From Agreia bicolorata (GTDB lineage: Bacteria > Actinomycetota > Actinomycetes > Actinomycetales > Microbacteriaceae), in the NCBI RefSeq assembly GCF_000938265.1, contig NZ_JYFC01000001.1:620001-684000 (forward strand): a stretch of DNA of 64,000 nucleotides, read 5' to 3'. This document shows positions 18,763-27,333 of this stretch, in pieces. The notes beneath the pieces are model-generated. The model was not told where the DNA came from and did not search any database. It worked only from the letters and a program-made list of their open reading frames with translations. Both the position numbers and the translations under genes were made by a program. The stretch's first letter is position 1. Each line of letters begins with the position of its first letter.

Positions 18763-19347
18763 TCAGGCGGGTGAGTGGAACTGCTGCTGGGCGGCCGTGA
18801 GACCGTCGTCGGCGATCTTCTCGACCGCGTCTGCGGCATCCACCAGAAGATTCGGCAGGGCCTGGCGCTCGGTGCCGGAGAAGTCGCGCAGCACGAAGTC
18901 GGCCGCATCCATACGACCGGGCGGGCGGCCGACTCCTACCCGCACGCGAATGAAATCGGGCGTTCCGGCCGCGCTGATGATGTCACGGATGCCGTTGTGG
19001 CCCCCGGGGCCGCCCCCTGACTTCAGCCGAACGGTGTCGAAGGGGATGTCGAGTTCGTCGTGCACCACGATCAGATGAGACGGCTCGAGGCTGTAGAAGT
19101 TGAGAAGCTGCGACACCGGGCCGCCCGAATTGTTCATGAACGAATTGGGCTTGGCCAGAATCAGCTTCGGCCCTCCCGGGCGCAGGAAACCCTCAGCAAC
19201 CGTGGAGTTCGTCTTGTGTTTGCCGAACTTCGCACCGATTCGTGCGGCCAGTTCGGCGAGGACCATCTGGCCCACATTGTGCCTGTTGCCAGCGTAGCCG
19301 GGCCCGGGATTCCCGAGCCCGGCTACGAGCCAGACGTTGTCAGACAG
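18763..19347 (-). CDS. pth: Peptidyl-tRNA hydrolase
   Basis: A 194-residue Pth that recycles peptidyl-tRNA released from stalled ribosomes. In frame, the sequence reads SDNVWLVAGLGNPGPGY..NRHNVGQM, giving Asn13 and catalytic His23, then FMNNSG and VVHDELD (Asp). No ATG, GTG or TTG precedes GLGNPG in this frame; the codon in the expected position is CTG at 19347-19345. The next usable starts (GTG or ATG within NVGQM) would delete Asn13 and His23, so a CTG start is the simplest reading. It is four bases after the L25 stop, so it is coupled to that gene. Confidence 0.9.
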   Translation of the reverse strand: MSDNVWLVAGLGNPGPGYAGNRHNVGQMVLAELAARIGAKFGKHKTNSTVAEGFLRPGGPKLILAKPNSFMNNSGGPVSQLLNFYSLEPSHLIVVHDELDIPFDTVRLKSGGGPGGHNGIRDIISAAGTPDFIRVRVGVGRPPGRMDAADFVLRDFSGTERQALPNLLVDAADAVEKIADDGLTAAQQQFHSPA

Positions 19348-19351
19348 TGAA

Positions 19352-19975
19352 CTACTCAGCCGTCTCGGGCGATCCCGTGGCCTCGTCGCCCGAGCTCAGC
19401 GAGTCGCCGAGGTCGGCCTCTTCCGGAACGGTGACGTTGATGACGAGCAGCTCCGGGTCGCTGACCAGCGTGGCGCCCTCGGGCAGAACGACATCCTTGG
19501 CAAGGATCTGGGTGCCCTCGACGGCGCCCTCGATGTCGACGATGATGCGCTCCGGGATGCTGATGGCCAGCACCTCTACGAGCAGCGTGTTCTCGTCGAG
19601 CGACGCCAGCGTGCCGGCAAACGACTCGCCTTCGACGTGGATCGGAACCTCGACCTGAACCTTCTCGCCCTTACGCAGGACGATGAGGTCGATGTGCTCG
19701 ATGATCTGCAGAACCGGGTCCTTCTGCACGTCCTTCACAAGGGCGGCCTGAGCGGTGCCTTCGATGTCGAGGTCGAGCACGGCGTTCGCCTTGCGCAGGA
19801 TCAGCGCGACCTGGTGACCGGGAAGCGTGATGTGCACGGGCTCGGTTCCGTGGCCGTAGAGAACGGCGGGGATCTTGCCGACGGCGCGGATCTTGCGGGC
19901 AGCGCCCTTGCCGAACGAGGTACGAACCTCGGCTACAACGTTGTTGTCGTTCTGGGCTTCTTTTTTGTCAGCCAT
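19352..19975 (-). CDS. rplY: 50S ribosomal protein L25/general stress protein Ctc
   Basis: A 207-residue two-domain L25 (Ctc/TL5 type). The N-terminal 5S-rRNA-binding domain (about 1-95, RTSFGKGAARKIRAVGKIPAVLYGHG) is followed by the TL5 C-terminal beta domain (about 100-190) and an acidic tail. It binds 5S rRNA in the central protuberance. The ATG follows AAGGAG. It is upstream of pth, a frequent bacterial pairing. Confidence 0.96.
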   Translation of the reverse strand: MADKKEAQNDNNVVAEVRTSFGKGAARKIRAVGKIPAVLYGHGTEPVHITLPGHQVALILRKANAVLDLDIEGTAQAALVKDVQKDPVLQIIEHIDLIVLRKGEKVQVEVPIHVEGESFAGTLASLDENTLLVEVLAISIPERIIVDIEGAVEGTQILAKDVVLPEGATLVSDPELLVINVTVPEEADLGDSLSSGDEATGSPETAE

Positions 19976-20170
19976 GAGAGTGCTCCTTGGCGAGCCGCGA
20001 GGCCCGCATCGTTAGTGTCAATGATTCAACTCGACCGCGTATTGCGAGAGGAAAGACCCAGTTCTTGCGTGCCTCATCCACCGCGTCGATAACGGATGCT
20101 TTTCGAGCGCCTTGACTGCGCGCCGAACGGCATCCCTCGCCGAAGTTCAGTGGCCAGTGTACACGGCAGG

Positions 20171-21100
20171 TCAGCGCGCCGCTCGTCGCGCCCTGGCAGA
20201 AGATGCGGCCGCTCCGATCATGGCCACACCGAGGACGGCCGCGAATCCGATCGCAACGAGGGTGGATGCTCCGATCGCGACGTCAGTGGACACCTGACCC
20301 AACGATCGAGATATGCCGATCAGCACCACGGGAAGGAGCCCCGCCACACCGACGAGAAGGATGAGCGTGCCGATGATCATCGAACCGACCGAGCTCCACG
20401 CCGACGTGAGAACAACGCCGCCCAGGACGACGGATCCTGCCAGGAGAATGAGCAGTGAGCCCACGTCGATCGACTGACTGCCGCCGTACGATCCGGCCGC
20501 ACGCTGCAGTGCGGTCGATCCGACGCTGACCAGCGCGAGGCCGCCCGCGGTCGCCACGACGGCCACGATGATGGAGACGAGTGCCCGCGCTCCGCGGGAG
20601 CGAGCTGCACCCGAGCGTGCGGCGATCACACGCGCAAGCGCGGACGCCAGGAGTACGACGCCGACGACGAGCAGGAGGCCGGACTGGGCCCAGAGACCGA
20701 GCGTGGCGGGCGCCGCGCGCCCGAACCCTGGCACGAACTGCGACACCCAGCTAGCAACACCAGGGTCGATCACGAATGCCGCGCCGGTCACTGTGACGAT
20801 GATTCCGCCGATCAGCTGTCCGGCTGCGGAGAGCAACCCTGACAGCACCACAACGACGAACAGCACCAGGCCGGCGAGGGCAAGAAGAATCGCACCGAGA
20901 TCGGATTCGGTGCGAGCCTGCACCAAAGTCTGCGAGTAGGAGCGCCCTCCTCCAGAGATCACGAAGAACAGGGCCGGCACCGTGATGATCAGTCCGATCA
21001 GAGAACTGACCACTCTGGCGACGACTGAGCCTCCCCCGGATCTAGATCCCCGGGCGGGTGGCTCTTGGAAGTCGGATGCGGAGAAGATTCGCTGAGACAT
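20171..21100 (-). CDS. Polytopic membrane protein, unknown function
   Basis: A 309-residue protein with a short hydrophilic N-terminus (MSQRIFSASDFQEPPARG) and about seven or eight hydrophobic helices with small Gly/Ala/Val-rich loops. The C-terminal tail is basic (SSARARRAAR). I recognise no catalytic or transport motif. It stands alone on the minus strand; the DMT exporter upstream ends 12 bases before its start, so co-transcription is possible. The 195 bases between it and rplY hold only the rplY upstream region. Confidence 0.65.
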   Translation of the reverse strand: MSQRIFSASDFQEPPARGSRSGGGSVVARVVSSLIGLIITVPALFFVISGGGRSYSQTLVQARTESDLGAILLALAGLVLFVVVVLSGLLSAAGQLIGGIIVTVTGAAFVIDPGVASWVSQFVPGFGRAAPATLGLWAQSGLLLVVGVVLLASALARVIAARSGAARSRGARALVSIIVAVVATAGGLALVSVGSTALQRAAGSYGGSQSIDVGSLLILLAGSVVLGGVVLTSAWSSVGSMIIGTLILLVGVAGLLPVVLIGISRSLGQVSTDVAIGASTLVAIGFAAVLGVAMIGAAASSARARRAAR

Positions 21101-21112
21101 GCAGCGATCCTG

Positions 21113-22003
21113 TCAGCCCGTGACCGCTACCGCCACCCGCCTGGCTCGAGTACTCGCGTAGAGCACCCCGCCCACGACGAACACTCCGGCGATCAGTTCG
21201 ACGATATCGATGACCTCTCCGAACGCCAACCACGACGCGAGCACACCCACCACGGGCACGAGCATCGAGAACGGTGCGACCACGCTCGAGGGATTGCGCT
21301 TCAGGAGTCCGCCCCAGATTCCGTAGCCCACGAGCGTTGCGATGAGCACAACGTAGAGGAGCCCGAACAGCGACGGCAGCGCGTCGAGTGTGAACATCGT
21401 GCCGAGGCTGTCACCGATGCGTTGCGGCCCCTCGACCAGGAGCGCGAGCGCGAGCATCGGCACCGGCGGCACCACCGACATCCAGAGCGTGAGACGGAAC
21501 GGATTCGGTGCCTCGGCCTTGCGCGTCGAGACGTTCCCGATCGCCCAGCCGAGCGCGCCACAGAGGGTCAGGATGACGGGCAGCAGCGCGGCCACCTGGG
21601 CCCTGTGCACCGCGATCGCCGCGAGCCCGAGCACGGCGACGGCGATGCCGATCGCCTGTCGCTGCGTGATCCGCTCACGCAGCCAGATTCCCGCAATCAA
21701 CACGGTGAACGGGGCGGATGCCTGCAGCACGAGTGATGCGAGTCCGCTCGGCATCCCGGCGGCCATACCCGCGTAGAGGAAGGCGAACTGGAGCAGGCCG
21801 ATGCCGAATCCGACACCGAGCAGCCAGCGTAGCTTGACGGCCGGGCGTGGCACGAAGAGCACCGTCGGAACGGCGATCAACGCGAATCGCAATGCCACGA
21901 GGAAGAAGGGCGGGAAGTGCTCGAGGGCCAGCGCGGTGGCGGGAAAGTTCACTCCCCAGCACACGGCGACAAGCACGGCGAGGAGTCGATCGCGAGGGGA
22001 CAT
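21113..22003 (-). CDS. EamA/DMT-family transporter
   Basis: A 296-residue inner-membrane protein with ten predicted helices in two EamA repeats. The first starts LLAVLVAVCWGVNFPATALAL and contains RFALIAVPTVLF; the second starts ILTLCGALGWAIGNVSTRKA. The family exports amino acids or metabolites (RhaT/YdcZ/EamA group). It is divergent from a LysR gene at 22075, the classic arrangement in which the regulator controls the exporter. The ATG at 22003 is used. Confidence 0.9.
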   Translation of the reverse strand: MSPRDRLLAVLVAVCWGVNFPATALALEHFPPFFLVALRFALIAVPTVLFVPRPAVKLRWLLGVGFGIGLLQFAFLYAGMAAGMPSGLASLVLQASAPFTVLIAGIWLRERITQRQAIGIAVAVLGLAAIAVHRAQVAALLPVILTLCGALGWAIGNVSTRKAEAPNPFRLTLWMSVVPPVPMLALALLVEGPQRIGDSLGTMFTLDALPSLFGLLYVVLIATLVGYGIWGGLLKRNPSSVVAPFSMLVPVVGVLASWLAFGEVIDIVELIAGVFVVGGVLYASTRARRVAVAVTG

Positions 22004-22034
22004 GTGCCCATCGTGGACGAATCATCACTGAAGG

Positions 22035-22068
22035 GCAATTGCACCCGATCGCATCGACTTTGTAGTCT
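22035..22068 (+). promoter_or_regulatory. Promoter of lysR with small palindrome
   Basis: -35-like TTGCAC (22039-22044) and -10-like TAGTCT (22063-22068, spacer 18) end six bases before the ATG of lysR. The perfect palindrome GCAATTGC (22035-22042) overlaps the -35 and could be part of the LysR site for the divergent pair. Confidence 0.4.
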
Positions 22069-22074
22069 GCCTTC

Positions 22075-22986
22075 ATGGATATTAATCAGCTCGCCCTGTT
22101 GCGCGAGCTTGCCGAACGAGGCAGCGTCACCGAGGTGGCCTATGCCCTGGGCAAAACGCCGAGCGCCGTGTCGCAGCAGTTGCGCACTCTGCAGCGACAG
22201 ATGGGCACCGTCCTGGTCGAACGAGTCGGTCGCGGGGTGCGTCTCACCGACGCCGGGCACGCCCTGGCCGAGAGCTCGGTGCGGGTGGCGACAGCCATCG
22301 CCGAGGCCGAGGCGACCTGGAGCGCCTTCCAGGGCGGCGCATCCGGAACCGTGCGCATGGCGATCTTCTACTCGGCCGCAGAACTCCTGGTGCCCGGGCT
22401 TCTCACCCGCATGCGCGCGCACCCAGGCATCGCGATGGAGATCTCGGACCGCGACGTCTCTCAAGACGACTTCGCCGCGCTCACGAGCGACTTCGACGTC
22501 GTGGTCGCTCATCGCTCTGACGATGTGCTGCCACCGGACCGCGAGCGCCTCACTGTCGTGCCCCTCTTGAGAGAGCCTCTCGACGTGGCCCTGCCACTCG
22601 ATCATCCGCTTGCCTCCCGGCCGCGCGTCTCCCCCGCCGATGTGATCGGCGAGGACTGGATCGGGGTTCCGGTCGACTTTCCCCTCGACCGCGTTCTGCA
22701 GGCGATGTCGGCTCAGGCCGGGGTTGCCGCCAAAGTAGTGCACCGCACAACGCATCTGCCTCTCACCGAGAAACTGGTCGCGGCAGGTCACGGCGTCGCC
22801 CTGCTGCCTCGCCACACCTCACTCGAACGGGCATCCGGGCGCTACGTGCTTCGGCCGCTCACCGATCTTCGGGCCGGCCGGCGCATCGAGGTTCTCATGC
22901 GCCCCGACCGGGCGGCCAGGCGCGCCGTGAGTCTCGTTCTCGACGAGCTGCTGGCGGAGGCAGGGCTCGCGAACGCGGAGGAATGA
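22075..22986 (+). CDS. LysR-family transcriptional regulator
   Basis: A 303-residue LysR regulator. The N-terminal winged helix is ELAERGSVTEVAYALGKTPSAVSQQLRTLQRQMGTVLVER (about 12-50), followed by a linker helix and a periplasmic-binding-like effector domain from about residue 90. It probably senses a small molecule and controls the divergent EamA exporter. The start ATG has no ribosome site but a -10 hexamer six bases upstream. Confidence 0.9.
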   Translation: MDINQLALLRELAERGSVTEVAYALGKTPSAVSQQLRTLQRQMGTVLVERVGRGVRLTDAGHALAESSVRVATAIAEAEATWSAFQGGASGTVRMAIFYSAAELLVPGLLTRMRAHPGIAMEISDRDVSQDDFAALTSDFDVVVAHRSDDVLPPDRERLTVVPLLREPLDVALPLDHPLASRPRVSPADVIGEDWIGVPVDFPLDRVLQAMSAQAGVAAKVVHRTTHLPLTEKLVAAGHGVALLPRHTSLERASGRYVLRPLTDLRAGRRIEVLMRPDRAARRAVSLVLDELLAEAGLANAEE

Positions 22987-23122
22987 TCAGGAGAACCCGA
23001 CAGTGTCGACCAGTTCCTCGTCATCGACAAAAGATAACAACCTTCACTCCAGTGGTGCCGGTGACGGAGCCACCCCGTTGGCTACGCTGTAAGCGACAGA
23101 CCAACACCTAGGAGACCAGACA

Positions 23123-24589
23123 GTGTCAGACACTTCAAGTTCGACGGCCACCGCCAACATCGGCGTGGTCGGACTCGCCGTGATGGGGTCCAACCTCGCC
23201 CGCAACCTCGCCAGCCGCGAGGGCAACACGGTCGCCGTGTACAACCGCTCCCCCGAGCGCACCGACCTCCTCACCTCGGAACACCCCGAGGCCGAGTTCG
23301 TGGCGTCGAAGACGATCGAGGAGTTCGTGGCCTCACTGCAGAAGCCGCGCACCGCGATCATCATGGTGCAGGCCGGTAAGGGCACCGACGCCGTGATCAG
23401 CCAGCTCTCCGACCTCTTCGAAGAGGGCGACATCATCGTCGATGGCGGCAACGCACTCTTCACCGACACCATCCGGCGCGAGAAGGCGGCGCGCGAGCGC
23501 GGCCTCAACTTCGTCGGCGCCGGAATCTCCGGCGGCGAGGAGGGCGCCCTCAACGGGCCGAGCATCATGCCCGGCGGCTCCGCCGAGGCCTACGAGACCC
23601 TCGGCCCGATCCTGGCGTCTATCGCGGCCGTCGCCGAGGGCGAGCCGTGCGTGACCCACGTCGGAACCGACGGTGCGGGCCACTTCGTCAAGATGATCCA
23701 CAACGGCATCGAGTACGCCGACATGCAGCTCATCGCCGAGGCCTACGACCTGATCCGCCGCGGAACGGGCTACACCCCCGCCCAGATCGCCGACGTCTTC
23801 GCCGAGTGGAACAAGGGAGAGCTCGAGAGCTACCTCATCGAGATCACCGCCGAGGTGCTGCGCCAGGTCGACGCCGAGACCGGCCGCCCGCTCGTCGACG
23901 TGATCCTCGACCAGGCCGGCTCGAAGGGAACCGGCGTGTGGACCGTTCAGACCGCGCTCGACCTCGGCATTCCTGTGTCGGGCATCGCCGAAGCCGTCTT
24001 CGCCCGGGCTCTCTCGTCCAAGCCCGCGCAGCGTGCCGCATCCAGCAGCCTGCCCGGCCCGAGCGAGACCGTGGCTGTCGACGACCCGGCCGCCTTCATC
24101 GAAGATGTGCGTAAGGCGCTCTACGCGTCGAAGATCATCGCCTACTCGCAGGGCTTCGACGCCATCGTCGCCGGCGCCGAGCATTACGGCTGGGACATCA
24201 AGAAGGGCGAGATCGCCAAGATCTGGCGAGGCGGCTGCATCATCCGTGCCCGCTTCCTCAACCGCATCACCGAGGCGTACGCCGAGAACCCGGGCCTCGT
24301 CGCCCTGGTCACCGCGCCGTACTTCACCGAGGCGATCGCCGGCACGCAGGATGCCTGGCGCCGGGTCGTCGTGAGCGCCGTGCAGGCCGGAATCCCGACC
24401 CCCGCGTTCTCGTCGTCGCTCGCCTACTACGACGGCCTGCGCGCAGACCGCCTGCCGGCGTCGATCGTTCAGGGACAGCGCGACTTCTTCGGCGCACACA
24501 CCTACAAGCGCGTCGACAAGGAGGGCACGTTCCACACCCTCTGGTCGGGCGACCGCACCGAGATCGAGTCCGAGGGCTCGTCGCACTAG
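23123..24589 (+). CDS. gnd: 6-phosphogluconate dehydrogenase (decarboxylating)
   Basis: A 488-residue pentose-phosphate-pathway enzyme producing ribulose 5-phosphate, CO2 and NADPH. The Rossmann motif is GVVGLAVMGSNLARN. The substrate signature is DGGNALFTDT, followed by GAGISGGEEGALNGPSIMPGG. The catalytic region is FVKMIHNGIEYADMQLIAE (Lys and Glu), and the C-terminal 6PGDH helical domain includes KIWRGGCIIRARFL. Length fits the long, dimeric class. The GTG follows AGGAG at good spacing. A strong terminator ends it. Confidence 0.98.
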   Translation: MSDTSSSTATANIGVVGLAVMGSNLARNLASREGNTVAVYNRSPERTDLLTSEHPEAEFVASKTIEEFVASLQKPRTAIIMVQAGKGTDAVISQLSDLFEEGDIIVDGGNALFTDTIRREKAARERGLNFVGAGISGGEEGALNGPSIMPGGSAEAYETLGPILASIAAVAEGEPCVTHVGTDGAGHFVKMIHNGIEYADMQLIAEAYDLIRRGTGYTPAQIADVFAEWNKGELESYLIEITAEVLRQVDAETGRPLVDVILDQAGSKGTGVWTVQTALDLGIPVSGIAEAVFARALSSKPAQRAASSSLPGPSETVAVDDPAAFIEDVRKALYASKIIAYSQGFDAIVAGAEHYGWDIKKGEIAKIWRGGCIIRARFLNRITEAYAENPGLVALVTAPYFTEAIAGTQDAWRRVVVSAVQAGIPTPAFSSSLAYYDGLRADRLPASIVQGQRDFFGAHTYKRVDKEGTFHTLWSGDRTEIESEGSSH

Positions 24590-24594
24590 CGCAC

Positions 24595-24645
24595 ACGAAA
24601 AACGCCCGGGCCTGCTGTGCGGCAGGCCCGGGGCGTTTTTCGTTT
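24595..24645. terminator. Strong bidirectional terminator
   Basis: Long GC-rich hairpin with an A-run on the left arm and T-run on the right (AAAAACGCCCGGGCCTGC and near-complement), between convergent gnd and the ABC importer genes. Confidence 0.85.
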
Positions 24646-25425
24646 CTAGAGAACCTTCGAAAGGAACGCCTTCGTGCGGTCCTGCTGCGGGTTCGTGAGC
24701 ACCTCGCGAGGCTCGCCCCGTTCGACCACGACGCCGCCGTCCATAAAGACCAGCGAATCGGCCACTTCGCGTGCGAACCCCATCTCGTGGGTCACGACGA
24801 TCATGGTCATGCCGTCTTTCGCGAGCTGCTTCATCACGTCGAGCACCTCGCCGACCAGCTCGGGGTCGAGCGCCGATGTGGGCTCGTCGAAGAGCATTAG
24901 CTTCGGATCCATGGCCAGGGCCCGGGCGATCGCCACCCGCTGCTGCTGCCCACCCGAGAGCGACGCCGGGTAGGCCTTCGCCTTCTCCGCCAGTCCGACC
25001 CGGGCGAGCAGCTCGAGGGCGCGCGCAGACGCCGCAGCGCGACTCTGTCGCTTGACCTGCAGCGGCGCCTCCATGATGTTCTCGAGCACGGTCAGGTGGG
25101 GAAACAGATTGAAGCGCTGGAACACCATGCCGATGTCCTTGCGCTGCGCCGCTGCCTCCTTGGGCTTCAACTCGTAGATCTTGTCGCCGCGCTGACGGTA
25201 GCCGATCAGTTCGCCGTCGACAGTGAGCCGGCCGCCGTCGACCTTTTCGAGGTGGTTGATGCAGCGCAGGAACGTGGACTTGCCCGAGCCGGACGGCCCG
25301 ATGACGCACACGACCTCGCCGCGATTCACTGTCAGCGAGATGTCTCTCAAGACGGTGTGCGACCCGAACGACTTCACGATGCGGTCGGCGATCACCATGG
25401 GGGTGGATGCGATGGGTTCGGTCAC
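24646..25425 (-). CDS. Amino-acid-type ABC importer, ATPase
   Basis: A 259-residue GlnQ/HisP-type ATPase. Walker A is GPSGSGKST, the Q-loop is [11 protein letters not shown], the signature is LSGGQQQR, Walker B is [14 protein letters not shown] and the switch His is VVTHEMGF. It powers uptake with the permease and binding protein encoded upstream. Its GTG start overlaps the permease stop as GTGA. The polar amino acid transport (PAAT) class is clear; the actual substrate is not. Confidence 0.95.
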   Translation of the reverse strand: MTEPIASTPMVIADRIVKSFGSHTVLRDISLTVNRGEVVCVIGPSGSGKSTFLRCINHLEKVDGGRLTVDGELIGYRQRGDKIYELKPKEAAAQRKDIGMVFQRFNLFPHLTVLENIMEAPLQVKRQSRAAASARALELLARVGLAEKAKAYPASLSGGQQQRVAIARALAMDPKLMLFDEPTSALDPELVGEVLDVMKQLAKDGMTMIVVTHEMGFAREVADSLVFMDGGVVVERGEPREVLTNPQQDRTKAFLSKVL

Positions 25426-26387
25426 GAGGATCGGCCTTCCGTCGGGGTGCCCGGTTGCGCGGTGATCGGAGCCGTCGGCGTCGCGCCGACGAGAGGGGTG
25501 GGATTCTCCTCGCCCGGCCCCACGTCGACGAACCGCGATCCGCGTGCGAAGCGTCGCTCGAGAAAGTACTGTCCGATCATCAACAAAGACGTGAAGAACA
25601 GGTACCAGATCGAGGCCACGATGAGCAGTGGAATGGGATTGAATGTCTCGGCCGAGATGTCACGGGAGCGCGTGTAGAGGTCGGTCGACAACGGCACTGC
25701 GGTGACGAGCGAGGTCGTCTTCAGCATCGAGATCACCTCGTTACCGGTGGGCGGAATGATCACTCGCATCGACTGCGGAATGACGATGCGACGCATGGTC
25801 TGCGACCACGACATGCCGAGCGCTGTCGACGCCTCGCTCTGCCCGGGGTCGACGGAGAGCATTCCTGCTCGCACGATCTCCGCCATGTATGCAGCCTCGT
25901 TGAGCGCGAGGCCGATCACGGCGAGCCAGAACACGCTGATGGCGTCCTGCGTCGTCCAGCTGAACAGCGTCTCCGAGGTGAACGGAACACCGACCGAGAT
26001 CGTCTTGTAGATCGTGGCGAGCAGGCCCCAGAACACGAGTTGCACATACACCGGCGTGCCGCGGAAGAGCCAGAGATAGGCCCAGGCCACCGACTTCAGC
26101 ACCGGGTTGGGAGAGAGCCTCATCACGGCGAGAAGGGTGCCGAGCACGATCGCGCCCACCATGGCCAGCACGGTCAGCTCGAGAGTGACCAGCGCGGCCT
26201 GCGAGATGCGCATGTCGAACAGGTACTTGCCGACGGCCGGCCAGTCGTACGCCGGTCGGAAGAACGCCGCGTCAACGACGAACAGCACAACGATGAGGAT
26301 CACGACAACGGCGAAGATGTTGCGCCCCGGGTGCCGGAGCGGGATCGCGACGATCCGCTCCGGCTGGTCGGTGGTGGAAGTGGACAC
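25422..26387 (-). CDS. Amino-acid-type ABC importer, permease
   Basis: A 321-residue membrane subunit of the HisM/GlnP class. It has about five helices and the EAA loop ([25 protein letters not shown]) that contacts the ATPase. The N-terminal extension carries one further helix, and the C-terminus is a hydrophilic Pro-rich tail. The GTG at 26387 has GGAG eight bases upstream and lies five bases after the binding-protein stop; a longer frame into that gene is rejected. Confidence 0.93.
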   Translation of the reverse strand: MSTSTTDQPERIVAIPLRHPGRNIFAVVVILIVVLFVVDAAFFRPAYDWPAVGKYLFDMRISQAALVTLELTVLAMVGAIVLGTLLAVMRLSPNPVLKSVAWAYLWLFRGTPVYVQLVFWGLLATIYKTISVGVPFTSETLFSWTTQDAISVFWLAVIGLALNEAAYMAEIVRAGMLSVDPGQSEASTALGMSWSQTMRRIVIPQSMRVIIPPTGNEVISMLKTTSLVTAVPLSTDLYTRSRDISAETFNPIPLLIVASIWYLFFTSLLMIGQYFLERRFARGSRFVDVGPGEENPTPLVGATPTAPITAQPGTPTEGRSS

Positions 26388-26392
26388 GAGGG

Positions 26393-27283
26393 CTACTCCG
26401 TGGCGCCGTTGATGTCGATCTTGTCGATCGCGCCCTGCTCGACGCCCCACTTGCTGAGGATGTCCTTGTAGGTTCCGTCATCCATCAACGACTGCAGTGC
26501 AGCCTGAAGCGCCTCGCCGAGCCCGGAGTCCTTCGCAATCGGCATGCCGTAGAGGAAGACCGAGTAGACGTCGCCGGCGGTCTCGAGCTTGCCGCCCGAC
26601 TGCGCGACCGCGTACTGCGTCACGGGAGAGTCTGCCGACATGGCGTCGGCTCGACCCAGGGTGACGGCCGCGGTGGCGTCGTCCTGGGTGTCGTAGCCGA
26701 GCAGAGAGATCGGCTCCTTGCCCGCCGCGACGCACGCAGCACTCTTGGCAGGGCCGTCGTCCAGCTGCTCGGTCGTGCCGTTCTGTACGGCCAGCTTGAT
26801 GCCGCAGGCCGATTCGGGGTCGACGGTCTTGCCCGCCGGCGCGGCCCACTGGATACCGGCCGTGTAGTAGTCGATCATGTCGACCTGCTGCTGGCGTTCC
26901 TTCGTGTCGAAGAACGACGACAGCCCCATGTCGTACTTGCCGCCGGTGATCGACGGAATGATGTTGTCGAACTTCGCGATCTGGTAGTCGGTCGTCAGGC
27001 CGAGCTTGGCCGCCATGGCGTCGGCGAGCTCGATCTCCCACCCCGTGGGGTTTCCGTCGGCGTCCTTGAATTCGTTCGGCGCATAGGTCGCGTCCGTGCC
27101 GATGACGAGCTTGCCGGCCGATGCCACGTCTTTGGGAAGCAGCTTCGCGGCCGCGTCGTCCTTCGCGACGGCGGGCGCCGTTCCGCTGGATGCCGGAGTC
27201 GTGGGCGCGTTGTTGACGCAGCCCGTGAGCAGCAGGGCCGCACTGGCCAGCAGCGCGATAGGGACGAGTCTGATCGATTTCAT
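26393..27283 (-). CDS. Amino-acid-type ABC importer, lipoprotein binding protein
   Basis: A 296-residue extracytoplasmic solute-binding protein. The lipoprotein signal ends LLLTGC, with lipidated Cys22. An Ala/Thr-rich linker is followed by the SBP_bac_3 fold: GKLVIGTDATYAPNEFKD.., GWEIELADAMAAKLGL.. and later AVTLGRADAMSADSPV. It captures the substrate and delivers it to the permease. Two cysteines (ESACGIK and SAACVAAG) could form a disulfide. The ATG follows GAGGC. Confidence 0.94.
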   Translation of the reverse strand: MKSIRLVPIALLASAALLLTGCVNNAPTTPASSGTAPAVAKDDAAAKLLPKDVASAGKLVIGTDATYAPNEFKDADGNPTGWEIELADAMAAKLGLTTDYQIAKFDNIIPSITGGKYDMGLSSFFDTKERQQQVDMIDYYTAGIQWAAPAGKTVDPESACGIKLAVQNGTTEQLDDGPAKSAACVAAGKEPISLLGYDTQDDATAAVTLGRADAMSADSPVTQYAVAQSGGKLETAGDVYSVFLYGMPIAKDSGLGEALQAALQSLMDDGTYKDILSKWGVEQGAIDKIDINGATE

Positions 27284-27333
27284 TGGAGCCTCATTCGGTG
27301 TTGATTTCGGTGATGGTGCGGGTGATGACGGGT

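Noticed and set aside
19976-20170. Possible riboswitch or small RNA upstream of rplY
   Set aside because: No convincing stem array or known motif; it appears to be an ordinary promoter and leader region.
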